From NCBI GenBank assembly GCA_947483555.1, contig CANKMW010000009.1:1-64000 (forward strand): a DNA stretch of 64,000 nucleotides, in the 5' to 3' direction. The translations under genes were made by a program, and so were the position numbers. The stretch's first letter is position 1. Every line of letters starts with the position of its first letter. Below are positions 37,386 to 45,698 of the stretch, piece after piece. Below the pieces are notes generated by a model. That model saw nothing but the letters and a program-made list of their open reading frames with translations. It made no database searches and had not been told where the DNA came from. The stretch is from Myxococcales bacterium (GTDB lineage: Bacteria > Myxococcota_A > Polyangia > Haliangiales > Haliangiaceae).

Positions 37386-38653
37386 GCTCGCCGCTTGGCG
37401 CCGGCGGTGGGGCCCCACGACTCGAGATCGACGGCGCGGCCGAGCAGCTCGGCGACCGCGGGGGCGATGGAAACGACCGGGCGCACGATCGCCGTCGCAC
37501 GGGCGGCGATCGGCGTGCGGCGATCGGCGGCGATGGTCGCCAGGTCGGTGACGCGGCCATCCGGGGTCTGCCAGGCGTCGACGACGTGGATGGGATCGAG
37601 CATCGCCGCGCGGTCGACGCAGGTGAGCGCGAGCCGATCGACGGGCCCGGCGAACGCGAGCGCGTGGCGGGCGAGGACGCCGTCGAACCAGCCGACCCGG
37701 AACCCGCCCGACCAGCCGTCGTTCGGGTTGTGCGCTTCGACGAGGCGGGCGGTGAGCGTCGGGTCGTACGACGGCAGCGGGCCGGCGCCGTGGCGAGTTT
37801 GGTAGGCGCGCAGCACGCCCCAGATCTCGGCCGGACCGTCGAGCTCGAGGGCGAGCATCGCCGCCTCGGCGGCGGCGCGGGTGATGCGGCTCGGCGTGAC
37901 GTGGGGGAAGAAGCCGTGGTCCTGGTCGAGCAGGGCGCCGTGCGCGCCCTCGAGGATCACGTCGTCGCCGGCCGGGACGGCCGGGGTGATCGACACCCCA
38001 GCGGGCGCGAGGCCGGCGGCGGCGTCGAGAAAGGCGTCGACCAGGTCGCGGGCCCCGACGCGGGCGCCGAGCGCACGCGCGGCCTCGGGTGGGTCGGGAT
38101 GGCGCGCCAGCAGATCGGCGACGTCGGCGGCGAGCGCGCCGCGCAGCTCGTCGGTGGCCGCGGCGAGGTCGGGGCCGAGCTGACCGGCGCGGATCGCGAT
38201 CCTCGCGAACCTGGCCTCGGCGACGCCGCGGCCGGTCGAGCCGTGACGGGCGTCGCCGCGGACCAGCTCGCGGACCCGGTTCAGGATCGCGTGCCACGGC
38301 GTGATCACCAGGCAGCGCGGATCGATCGTGAGCGTCGCCAGCGCCGCCGGCACGCCGGCGGTCGCCAGCGCCGCGGCCTCGCCATGCAGCGCGTACGGAT
38401 CGATGGCCATGTCGGGACCGAGATGGGTGCGCGCGCCGGGTACGAACGATCCGGCGCCGAGCTGCGCGAAGCAGTGGCTGCGACCGTCGTCGGTGACGAC
38501 GTGGTGCATGGCCTGCGGACCGCCGTTCCAGCGCACGACGATCGGCGGCGTGGGGGCGGTGCGCGCCAGCCAGTCGACGATCGAGCCCTTGCCCTCGTCG
38601 CCGAAGCCGAGCCCGAGCACGACGGTGACGCGGCGCCGGGGGTGCCGGGTCAC
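37382..38653 (-). CDS. Adenylosuccinate synthetase paralogue (PurA-like)
   Basis: A 423-residue enzyme of the PurA fold, which couples IMP and aspartate using GTP in purine synthesis. LGLGFGDEGKGSIVDWLA is the P-loop-like GDEGKG motif with the catalytic Asp. WNGGPQAMHHVV corresponds to the usual GGNNAGHTV and keeps the catalytic His. STGRGVAEA, ILEGAHGALLDQDHGFFPHVT and VGWFD match further motifs. Divergent details (GAH for GAQ, TCVDRAAMLD in place of TKLDVLD) and the genetic setting, coupled by GTGA to the SPFH gene, point to a specialised copy rather than the housekeeping purA. The GTG start at 38653 fits this overlap. Confidence 0.85.
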   Translation of the reverse strand: MTRHPRRRVTVVLGLGFGDEGKGSIVDWLARTAPTPPIVVRWNGGPQAMHHVVTDDGRSHCFAQLGAGSFVPGARTHLGPDMAIDPYALHGEAAALATAGVPAALATLTIDPRCLVITPWHAILNRVRELVRGDARHGSTGRGVAEARFARIAIRAGQLGPDLAAATDELRGALAADVADLLARHPDPPEAARALGARVGARDLVDAFLDAAAGLAPAGVSITPAVPAGDDVILEGAHGALLDQDHGFFPHVTPSRITRAAAEAAMLALELDGPAEIWGVLRAYQTRHGAGPLPSYDPTLTARLVEAHNPNDGWSGGFRVGWFDGVLARHALAFAGPVDRLALTCVDRAAMLDPIHVVDAWQTPDGRVTDLATIAADRRTPIAARATAIVRPVVSIAPAVAELLGRAVDLESWGPTAGAKRRA

Positions 38654-40782
38654 ACCTGCGACGCGCCGCAGGCGCCGCAGAACGCGGCGTCGAGCTTGAT
38701 CGCGGCCGCGCACGCCTTGCAGGCGCGGGTCGGCGCGGCGGCGGTTCCGGAACCGGTCGCGACGGTGACCACCGGGGCGCCGACACCCGCGACCACCGGC
38801 GCGGCCTCGGCCCGCGAGCGCGCGACGTCGGCCATGGCGCCCATCGCCTTGTCGTAGACCGCGCGGGTCTCCTCGGCGTGGCGGCGCTCCTGCTCGGCGC
38901 TTGCCTTCTGCGCCAGCACGTTGGCCCAGGCGGCGCCGCCGCCCTCGGTGCGCGCCAGCTCCGCGGCCTGGACCGCGATCATCTGCTCGGGCGTCAGGCC
39001 GTCGAGCGCGCGCCGCTTCTCGAGATCGTGGGCGTGGTCCTGCGCCGTGCCCTGGCGATCGAGCTCGGCCATGGCGCGCAGCTTGTCGAGCTGCTGGGCC
39101 TCGGCGACCGCCGCCAGCTCGAGCTCGAGTCGCTTGCGACGCTCGCCATCGGCGAAGTCGAGATCGCGCCGCGCCGTCAGCTCGTCGAGCTCGGCCTGGA
39201 CCTTGGTCCGCCGCAGCTCGTTGCCGTGGGCGAGATCGCGGCGCTGCCGGTCGTGCTCGACGGCGTCGGCGGCGGCCCGGGTGCCGCCGGCGCGCTGGGT
39301 CGCGGCGACGTCGATCGCGGCCTGGCGCGCGGCAAGTTCGTCGCGGCGCTCGCGATCCTCGGTCGCCGCTTCATCACGGGCGAAGGCCTGGTCGCGCTGC
39401 AGGCGCTGCTGGCGCAGGACGCGGGTGAGCGTCAGCTCCTCCAGATCGAGCTCGCCGTCGCGCTGCTCGATCCACGCCGCGCCGAGGCGGACCTCCTCGC
39501 GCGCCCGCTCGAGGTCGGCGCGCGCCGACAAGAGCCACTCGCCGGTCTTGGTGCGGGCGTCGACCACCGCGAGCGCCGCCAGCGTGAGCCCGAGGCCGGT
39601 CAGCGACGCCGACGCCGCTTCGGTCAGCGCCTGCTCGAGCGCCGCGAAGCCGCCGGGCGCGGCCAGCGTCGCGAACGCGGTGGTGCGGAGATGGGCGGCC
39701 GCCGCGCCGACCAGCGCCGGCGCCACCGCCGCCGGACCGAAGTCGTCGTGCTGGCCGTGGACGCGCACCACCAGCTCGAGCTCGATCTGCTGGCCGTCGG
39801 CGCTGAACAGCGGCGTCTCGGCGCTCGGCGCTTGCCCGCCGGAGAGCACGACCGGTTGCTTGGCGCCACAGCCGTCGCAGAAGCCGAGCGACGCCGGCAG
39901 CTCGCGCCGGCACGCGACGCACGGCCGCACGCTGGGCGCCAGGCCGGTGCCGAGGCGCAGGTTGAGGCTGGCGATCCGGGTCAGCGGCGCCAGCGTGGCG
40001 TCGACGGTCAGGCCGTGGCGCGGGCCGACCAGGTTGGCGAGCTCGATGCGGATCGCCGCCTCGGCGTCGGGGTACGAGATCTGGTCCTCGCCGGCCTGCG
40101 CGACCGCGCGCTCGAGAGCCTCCTGGGCCACCCGCACCACGTCGGGGCGGACCAGGTTGTAGAGATCGCCGGTCGAGAACGCCGGCCGCGGCCCGAGCAC
40201 GTTGGCGATGAAGCGGGCCAGCGCGTCGCGGTCGCCACGCGGCAACGTGAACGTCACCAGCACCTGCGACTTGAGCGTGTTGCCGGATGGGCTCGGTCGG
40301 GTCTGGACCACGAACGGGACCGGGAACGGTCGCTGATCGACGAGGTAGAACGCGGTCCGCTCGCGGGCGACGAAGAAGTTGGCGATCCGCTCGAACAGAC
40401 CGAGCGTGGTCTGCTCGCCGGGCGGCAGCACCCGTTCGACCACGCCGTCGATGAGCACGACGCCGACCGTGCCGGCCGGCACGCGGACGGTGCGGGTGCC
40501 CAGGAACCGGCGCGCGTCCTCGGGATCGACGCGCCGGATCATCTCGTCGCCGCCGCGCTCCCACACGCCCTCGACCACGCCGCCGGTCGCGGCGTCGCCG
40601 GCCCACCCGGCGTGCTCGAGCGAGCCACCGCAGCGACTGCAGAACCGGGTGCCGAGCGGGTTCAGGCTGGCGCAGCTCGGGCACTGCGCGTGCGCGATCG
40701 TGCTGGCGCCGCAGCCCGAGCAGAAGCTCGCGCCGGCGTCGTTGCGGATCCCGCACTGCGGGCAAGGCGTGGTGTCAGCCAT
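38650..40782 (-). CDS. Zinc-ribbon / SPFH (band 7) / coiled-coil protein
   Basis: A 710-residue protein. Two N-terminal zinc ribbons (C7, C10, C21, C24; C34, C37, C48, C51) precede an SPFH domain (about 95-300; VPAGTVGVVLIDGVVERVLPPGEQTTLG is its characteristic start, as in YdjI-type proteins). Another ribbon lies around residue 290-320 (CVACRRELPASLGFCDGC). A long Arg/Glu/Ala-rich coiled coil spans about 430-620, and a last ribbon is at C688, C691, C702, C705. No membrane segment is seen. SPFH proteins form ring-like assemblies on membranes. It is the first gene of the PurA-like operon and diverges from the pseudokinase gene, whose protein also starts with a ribbon. Confidence 0.85.
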   Translation of the reverse strand: MADTTPCPQCGIRNDAGASFCSGCGASTIAHAQCPSCASLNPLGTRFCSRCGGSLEHAGWAGDAATGGVVEGVWERGGDEMIRRVDPEDARRFLGTRTVRVPAGTVGVVLIDGVVERVLPPGEQTTLGLFERIANFFVARERTAFYLVDQRPFPVPFVVQTRPSPSGNTLKSQVLVTFTLPRGDRDALARFIANVLGPRPAFSTGDLYNLVRPDVVRVAQEALERAVAQAGEDQISYPDAEAAIRIELANLVGPRHGLTVDATLAPLTRIASLNLRLGTGLAPSVRPCVACRRELPASLGFCDGCGAKQPVVLSGGQAPSAETPLFSADGQQIELELVVRVHGQHDDFGPAAVAPALVGAAAAHLRTTAFATLAAPGGFAALEQALTEAASASLTGLGLTLAALAVVDARTKTGEWLLSARADLERAREEVRLGAAWIEQRDGELDLEELTLTRVLRQQRLQRDQAFARDEAATEDRERRDELAARQAAIDVAATQRAGGTRAAADAVEHDRQRRDLAHGNELRRTKVQAELDELTARRDLDFADGERRKRLELELAAVAEAQQLDKLRAMAELDRQGTAQDHAHDLEKRRALDGLTPEQMIAVQAAELARTEGGGAAWANVLAQKASAEQERRHAEETRAVYDKAMGAMADVARSRAEAAPVVAGVGAPVVTVATGSGTAAAPTRACKACAAAIKLDAAFCGACGASQV

Positions 40783-40872
40783 CGGCGTGCGGAGCCCCCT
40801 GTCGCCACGATACAGCGATCGGGCGGCCGGATCATGTGGGCATGGACCGGTTCCTTCGTGTAGTAGTTGAGC

Positions 40873-42468
40873 GTGGCCGATTGTGTGGAGTGCCAGCAGC
40901 GCCTGCGGGACGGCGCGGCGTTCTGCGGCGCGTGCGGTGCACGCCAGCCGGCGGTGGTCGAGCTGCCCGAGGCGGTGGCGCGCTACCGCGAGGTGCTGAC
41001 CCGCTTCGTCGCCGACGGCGCGCTCGATGCCGCCAAGCATGCCCAGCTCGAGGAGTTGCGCCTGCGGCTCGGCGTCACGCTCGCGACCCACGCCACGCTG
41101 TGCGCGCAGCTCGAGCCCGACGGCCCGCCGCCGCCGTCGATCCGGCTGGCGATCGACGTCGCGCCGCTGCGCCACCTCGCGCTCGGCGCGCGCGGCCTGA
41201 TCCGGCTGCGGGTCGAGAACGACGGCGCGCTGGCGTTCGAGAGCTGCGGGTTGCACCCGACCTGGTCGGGCGCGGCGTTGCCGGTGATCGAGGCGACCAC
41301 CATCTTCCCGGCCCGGCCGGCGGTGCTGGTGCTGGCGCTCACGCCGGCGCGCGCCGGCTTCCACGAGCTCGCCGGCACGCTGCATCTCGTCGACCTGATG
41401 GGCGAGCGCAGCCGCTACACCTTCGACGGTGTCCACCTCCGGGTCGGCGGTGACGGCCCGCAGGTCCAGGTCGTCAACATCGATCAGTCGGCGGCGCGGG
41501 TGGTCGACAACTCGCGCTCGACGTTCGGCGCCGGTGACGTGGGTGGCCTGCTCGGTCCCGACGATGGCGACTGGCAGCCGGTGGCGCTGGTCGCGGTCCG
41601 CGACGCCAGCGCGCGTCGCACGACCAGCTCGAGCAACGCCCGCCGCGTCGAGTTCGCGGTCACGACCGAGAAGGCCACCTACCAGCTCACGACCACGCTG
41701 GCGCACGGCGACATCGCGACCGTGTACGGCGGCCACCTGCGCGGTTCCCAGCCGCCGACCCAGGTGGCGGTCAAGATCGCCGACCAGACCGCCGACAACG
41801 ATCTGCTCCAGCACGAGGCCCGCGTCCTCGGCACGCTGACCGCCGAGGGCGGCGGCCCGGTGATCCACTTCGCGCCGCCGCGCGATCAGTTCCGGACCGC
41901 CGACGGCCGCCTGGGCACCGTCTTCGATCACCTCGACGGCTTCGATCTGACCCAGGTCCGCGACCGCTGTCGCAAGCGCGGCGAGGTCGGCCTGCCGGCG
42001 CGCCACCTGATCTGGCTGTTGCGTCGCGCGCTGGCGGCGCTCGGCTGGGCCCACAAGCGCGGGGTCCTGCACGGCAACCTCGATCCGGTGCACGTCCTGG
42101 TCCGGCCGCACGATCACATGCTGTGGCTGGTCGACTGGTGCTGGGCGGTCGTCAACCCGGCGCAGACCGGGCAGGGCTTCAAGGCCCTCAACGAGACCTA
42201 CAGCGCGCCCGAGGTCCGCGAGCGTGGACGGCCGACGCCGGCCTCCGATCTCTACTCGCTCGGCAAGGTCATGATCCACGTCGCCGGCGGCGATCCCGAG
42301 ACCAAGACCCTGCCCGAGATGGATCCGCGGCTGGCGCGGTTCCTGAAATACCTCGCGGTCGAGTCGCAGGGCGGACGGCCGCAGGACGCCTGGGAGCTGT
42401 ACCAGCAGGCCGACAAGGTTCGTGAACAGATCTGGGGCCCGCACGAGTTCGTGCACCTCGAGCTCTAG
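40873..42468 (+). CDS. Zinc-ribbon protein with kinase-fold (pseudokinase) domain
   Basis: A 531-residue protein. A zinc ribbon occupies residues 4-21 (C4, C7, C18, C21), a beta-rich middle about 85-195, and a protein-kinase fold about 265-520. The ATP-site Lys is kept (VAVKIAD, K301), as is an alpha-C-like Glu (HEARVL). The catalytic loop is HGNLDPVHVLV (400-410), with Asn in place of the HRD Asp, and DFG is DWC (421-423). It is therefore probably a pseudokinase or ATP-dependent scaffold. GTG 40873 is chosen because it begins VADC like the neighbour's MADT; TTG 40867 is possible. vWA protein follows after 48 bases. Confidence 0.82.
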   Translation: MADCVECQQRLRDGAAFCGACGARQPAVVELPEAVARYREVLTRFVADGALDAAKHAQLEELRLRLGVTLATHATLCAQLEPDGPPPPSIRLAIDVAPLRHLALGARGLIRLRVENDGALAFESCGLHPTWSGAALPVIEATTIFPARPAVLVLALTPARAGFHELAGTLHLVDLMGERSRYTFDGVHLRVGGDGPQVQVVNIDQSAARVVDNSRSTFGAGDVGGLLGPDDGDWQPVALVAVRDASARRTTSSSNARRVEFAVTTEKATYQLTTTLAHGDIATVYGGHLRGSQPPTQVAVKIADQTADNDLLQHEARVLGTLTAEGGGPVIHFAPPRDQFRTADGRLGTVFDHLDGFDLTQVRDRCRKRGEVGLPARHLIWLLRRALAALGWAHKRGVLHGNLDPVHVLVRPHDHMLWLVDWCWAVVNPAQTGQGFKALNETYSAPEVRERGRPTPASDLYSLGKVMIHVAGGDPETKTLPEMDPRLARFLKYLAVESQGGRPQDAWELYQQADKVREQIWGPHEFVHLEL

Positions 42469-42516
42469 CCAGCGCATAGGCCAGCGCACGCAAGCCAGCA
42501 CGCAAGGAGAACCGAC

Positions 42517-43968
42517 ATGGGTGGAGGTCGCTACAGCCTCGATATCGCGCGCGAGTACCGGTCCGGCAACAACGCCGCCTTCCAGGCCCCGGCCGGGTCC
42601 ACGCCGCAAGCCGTACATCCGGCGCTCAACCCGTACGGCAAGCGGCGCGAGGTCAACAACGTCACGCCGATCGTGGTCGCGCTCGACATGACCCGATCGC
42701 GCGGCGACGACACCAAGCTGATGTACGAGAAGCTGCCGGCGCTGATGGGACAGATCGAGCTCAAGGGCTACACCGAGAACCCGGGCATCAGCTTCTGCGG
42801 CATCGGCGACGCGTTCGCCGATCGCGCGCCGCTGCAGGTCGGCCAGTTCGAGGGCGACAACCGCCTCGACGAGGTGTTGCAGCGGATGTGGATCGAGGAG
42901 GGCGGCGGCGGCACCGGCCAGGAGAGCTACGAGCTCGCCGCCTACTTCTACAGCCGTACCAACTGCGTGCGGCAGGCCCAGGGCACCGGCAAGAAGGGCT
43001 ACTTCTTCTTCTTCGGCGACGAGGGCTTCTATCCCAAGCTCGACAAGTCGGCGGTCAAGCGCATCATCGGCGACGAGCTCGAGGCCGATCTCGACGCCGG
43101 CGAGGCGTTCCGCCGCCTGCAGGACAAGTTCCACACCTTCCTGATCTACCCCCAGAAGACGATGGCCGAGCGGCGCACCAACATCGACGCCGAGATCAAG
43201 GCCCGGGTGACCGGCCGCGGCGGCATGTACGAAGGCGTCGATGTCCGGGCGTCCCTGCTGTGGGACAACCGCAACGATCTCGATCTGCACGTGATCTCGC
43301 CGACCGGGCAACACATCTACTACGGCGCCAAGCAGTCGACCGACGGTGGCTGGCTCGACGTCGACATGAACGTGACCGGCGACAGCCTGAAGCCGGTCGA
43401 GAACGTGCGCTGGGCCAAGGGCCAGGCGCCGGCCGGTCGCTACAAGGTCTTCGTGCGCAACTTCCGCTTCCACGAACCGAGCGCCGCGCCGACCCGGTTC
43501 AAGGTCGAGCTCGAGATCGGCGGCGACATCCGCCACGTCGAGGGCGTGATCTCGCCGGCCGGCCAGACCGGCGACGCCAGCGACGTGGTGGTGGCCGAGC
43601 TCGATTACGCACCCGACGCCATCCGGCGCCAGGCCGACGAGGAGCAGGTCTACAAGAACTACTCCGACGACGTGGTCCTGGCGCAGTGGGCGACGGTGAT
43701 CCCCAAGGAACACATCATCCGGGTCGGCGATCCGAAGTCGATCATCGACGTCCTGCTCGGCGCGCTCGCGATCTCCGATGGCAAGGTCGATCTCGACACC
43801 TACGTGAAGGACATGCGGGCCATGGGCGCCGACGACGTCCGGGTCCGCGAGATCGAGGCCGCGCTCGGTGGCCTGCCCAGCGCCACCCGGGTCGCCACCG
43901 CCGCGGTCGAGGGCGACGTGCCGCCACCGCCCGAGCCGGGCGGCAAGAAGAAGTCGGTCCGGCTCTGA
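42517..43968 (+). CDS. vWA-like protein with YfaP/DUF2135-like domain
   Basis: A 483-residue cytoplasmic protein. A von Willebrand A-like domain lies around 48-215: VVALDMTRSRGDD has a MIDAS-like D-x-T-x-S (D57, T59, S61), and YFFFFGDEGFYP is a later strand. A DUF2135/YfaP-like beta domain follows (about 240-345; VRASLLWDNRNDLDLHVISPTG and GWLDVDMNVTGD). Its C-terminal 100 residues are helical. The sequence AAGGAGAAC sits 7 bases before the ATG as a ribosome-binding site. It is probably co-transcribed with the pseudokinase. vWA domains often organise metal-dependent complexes with partner kinases in bacterial stress/conflict systems. Confidence 0.82.
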   Translation: MGGGRYSLDIAREYRSGNNAAFQAPAGSTPQAVHPALNPYGKRREVNNVTPIVVALDMTRSRGDDTKLMYEKLPALMGQIELKGYTENPGISFCGIGDAFADRAPLQVGQFEGDNRLDEVLQRMWIEEGGGGTGQESYELAAYFYSRTNCVRQAQGTGKKGYFFFFGDEGFYPKLDKSAVKRIIGDELEADLDAGEAFRRLQDKFHTFLIYPQKTMAERRTNIDAEIKARVTGRGGMYEGVDVRASLLWDNRNDLDLHVISPTGQHIYYGAKQSTDGGWLDVDMNVTGDSLKPVENVRWAKGQAPAGRYKVFVRNFRFHEPSAAPTRFKVELEIGGDIRHVEGVISPAGQTGDASDVVVAELDYAPDAIRRQADEEQVYKNYSDDVVLAQWATVIPKEHIIRVGDPKSIIDVLLGALAISDGKVDLDTYVKDMRAMGADDVRVREIEAALGGLPSATRVATAAVEGDVPPPPEPGGKKKSVRL

Positions 43969-44052
43969 GTGTGGCGCCATCACTGCCCGGAGTTCGCGTT
44001 CGATGGGCACCGAAAACTTGACCCGCCGTCGCCGCGTCTGCACGCTCGCCGG

Positions 44053-44337
44053 ATGGGCGAAGTTCCGACGCTGAACGAAGAGCGCCTCACCTGGGCCGAA
44101 ATCTGCGAGCGCTACCCGATGCAGTGGGTCGTGCTCGTCGACATGGACTGGGTCGACGACATGTTCTCGGCGATCCGGACGGCGATCGTCGCCGGTCACG
44201 GCGGCGACGAGGAGTCCTTCGAGCAGGCTCGGCCGTATCGCGAGCGCTTTCGTTCCATCGCGCACCGCCACACCCGTCCCTCCGATCCGCCGCGGGTCTC
44301 CGACCCCGAAGAGACTGTGTGCAGGTCACCGGCCTGA
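44053..44337 (+). CDS. Small DUF5678-like protein
   Basis: A 94-residue protein with the conserved start LTWAEICERYPMQWVVLVDMDW and a basic C-terminus. This matches small DUF5678-type proteins that often precede a retropepsin-like gene in cyanobacteria and myxobacteria. ATG 44053 fits the family length; the longer frame to 43969 starts at the vWA stop. It overlaps the next gene by 19 bases. Function is unknown; pairing suggests a joint role. Confidence 0.65.
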   Translation: MGEVPTLNEERLTWAEICERYPMQWVVLVDMDWVDDMFSAIRTAIVAGHGGDEESFEQARPYRERFRSIAHRHTRPSDPPRVSDPEETVCRSPA

Positions 44338-44717
44338 GGCGCGAGCACGGCCTGATCGTCGTGCAGGCGCGACTCTGGGGCAGGCTAGGCGAAGGGTTCA
44401 TCGACCTCGCACTCGAGACCGCAGCGTCCGAGACCCTGATCAAGCCGGAAGTACTCCGCGAGTTCGGATACCGGAAAGAAGACGCGGTGCGCGTCACCAC
44501 GATCACTTCCGCGATCGGCGTCGAGCGCGGCTACCTGCTCCGCGTCGATCGTCTGTGGGCGCTCGGCTTCGAGGTCTCGGACCACGTTGTCCACGCCCAC
44601 GAGTTGCCGGCTCAGTACGACATCGATGGCCTCCTCGGCCTCCGCTTCCTCGACCGCTTCGACTACACGATCCGCTCGCGTCGCAACGAGATCGCGGTCG
44701 AACTCGCTGCGCCGTAA
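44319..44717 (+). CDS. Retropepsin-like aspartic protease family protein
   Basis: A 132-residue single-domain member of the retroviral-type aspartic protease fold. FIDLALETAASETLIKPEVL aligns with the active-site strand, where a D-T-G-A motif is expected; here it reads E-T-A-A, so the catalytic Asp is replaced by Glu. The later DIDGLLGLRFLDRFDYTI is the conserved C-terminal strand/helix of the family. GTG 44319 is used because no ATG is in frame nearby. Coupled by overlap to the DUF5678-like gene. Proteolysis is doubtful without the Asp. Confidence 0.7.
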   Translation: MQVTGLRREHGLIVVQARLWGRLGEGFIDLALETAASETLIKPEVLREFGYRKEDAVRVTTITSAIGVERGYLLRVDRLWALGFEVSDHVVHAHELPAQYDIDGLLGLRFLDRFDYTIRSRRNEIAVELAAP

Positions 44718-44752
44718 CCAGGGCCTGTCAGGCCGCCGGCTTAGCGTGAGGC

Positions 44753-45673
44753 GTGTCCATCGTCGCGGAATCGCCGGTGCCAGAACGCCGGGGTCGGATC
44801 GACGTCCACCACGGCGACAACCTCGCGGTGCTGGCCGGGTTCGCCGACGCCTCGTTCGACCTGATCTACATCGATCCGCCGTTCAACACCGGCGTGGTCC
44901 AGGTCAAGCGCCGAACCAGGACCCGGCGCGATCCGGCCGGTGATCGGGTCGGCTTCCACGGCCTTCGTCACCAGACGACGGTGCTCGGCCACAGCTCGTT
45001 CGACGATCGGTTCGATGACTACCAGGCGTTCCTGCGGCCGCGGCTCACCGAGGCGTATCGGCTGCTGGCGCCGACCGGCAGCTTCTTCCTGCACCTCGAC
45101 TACCGCGAGGTCCACTACGCCAAGGTCGCCCTCGACGGCATCTTCGGCCGCGCCAGCTTCCTGAACGAGATCATCTGGGCCTACGACTACGGGGCGCGCA
45201 CCTCGCAGCGCTGGGCGCCCAAGCACGACACCATCCTCTGGTATGCCAAGGACCCCGGGCGCTACTGCTTCGACCTCGACGCGGTCGATCGCATCCCGTA
45301 CATGGCGCCGGGGCTGGTCGGGGCCGAGAAGGCCGCCCGCGGCAAGACGCCCACCGATACCTGGTGGCACACGATCGTCAGCCCGACCGGCAAGGAGAAG
45401 ACCGGCTACCCGACGCAGAAACCGCTCGGCGTCTTGACCCGCATCGTCCGCGTTCACTCGCGGCCCGGCGATCGTCTGCTCGACTTCTTCGCCGGCAGCG
45501 GCACGTTCGGCGAAGCCGCCGCCCGTGACGGTCGCGCGTGCGTGCTGGTCGACGAGAGCGCCGAGGCCATCGACGTGATGAGGAAGCGGTTCGCCGGCTT
45601 CCCGACCACCTATCACGTCGGCGCCACCGCGGCGCGCGGCGCACGAACCCGCGCTCGCTCAGCCGACCCATGA
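44753..45673 (+). CDS. Site-specific DNA methyltransferase (adenine/N4-cytosine type)
   Basis: A 306-residue amino-methyltransferase. Catalytic motif IV is DPPFNTG (41-47). SAM-binding motif I is LLDFFAGSGTFGEAA near the C-terminus, preceded by the motif-X-like GYPTQKPLGVLTRIV; the order IV-then-I marks the beta class. Such enzymes methylate adenine N6 or cytosine N4 in a short target. No cognate restriction gene adjoins it, except the convergent Uma2-type nuclease, so it may be an orphan. GTG 44753 is the start. Its last 15 codons lie inside a 70-bp repeat, so the native C-terminus may have been replaced. Confidence 0.88.
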   Translation: MSIVAESPVPERRGRIDVHHGDNLAVLAGFADASFDLIYIDPPFNTGVVQVKRRTRTRRDPAGDRVGFHGLRHQTTVLGHSSFDDRFDDYQAFLRPRLTEAYRLLAPTGSFFLHLDYREVHYAKVALDGIFGRASFLNEIIWAYDYGARTSQRWAPKHDTILWYAKDPGRYCFDLDAVDRIPYMAPGLVGAEKAARGKTPTDTWWHTIVSPTGKEKTGYPTQKPLGVLTRIVRVHSRPGDRLLDFFAGSGTFGEAAARDGRACVLVDESAEAIDVMRKRFAGFPTTYHVGATAARGARTRARSADP

Positions 45674-45698
45674 TCCGCGACGGCGCGACCGACGTGCC
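45629..45698. repeat. 70-bp direct repeat, copy A
   Basis: This 70-bp segment matches 46340-46409 at 66 positions. Read on the minus strand it encodes the same C-terminal peptide (SERGFVRRAP) as the secreted protein gene at 46335-47063, so it is a second copy of that gene's 3' end. It spans the end of the methyltransferase gene and touches the Uma2 stop. Confidence 0.85.

Noticed and set aside
45674..45698. Convergent terminator between the methyltransferase and Uma2 genes
   Set aside because: No stem of more than four base pairs is visible; the segment is part of the 70-bp repeat.
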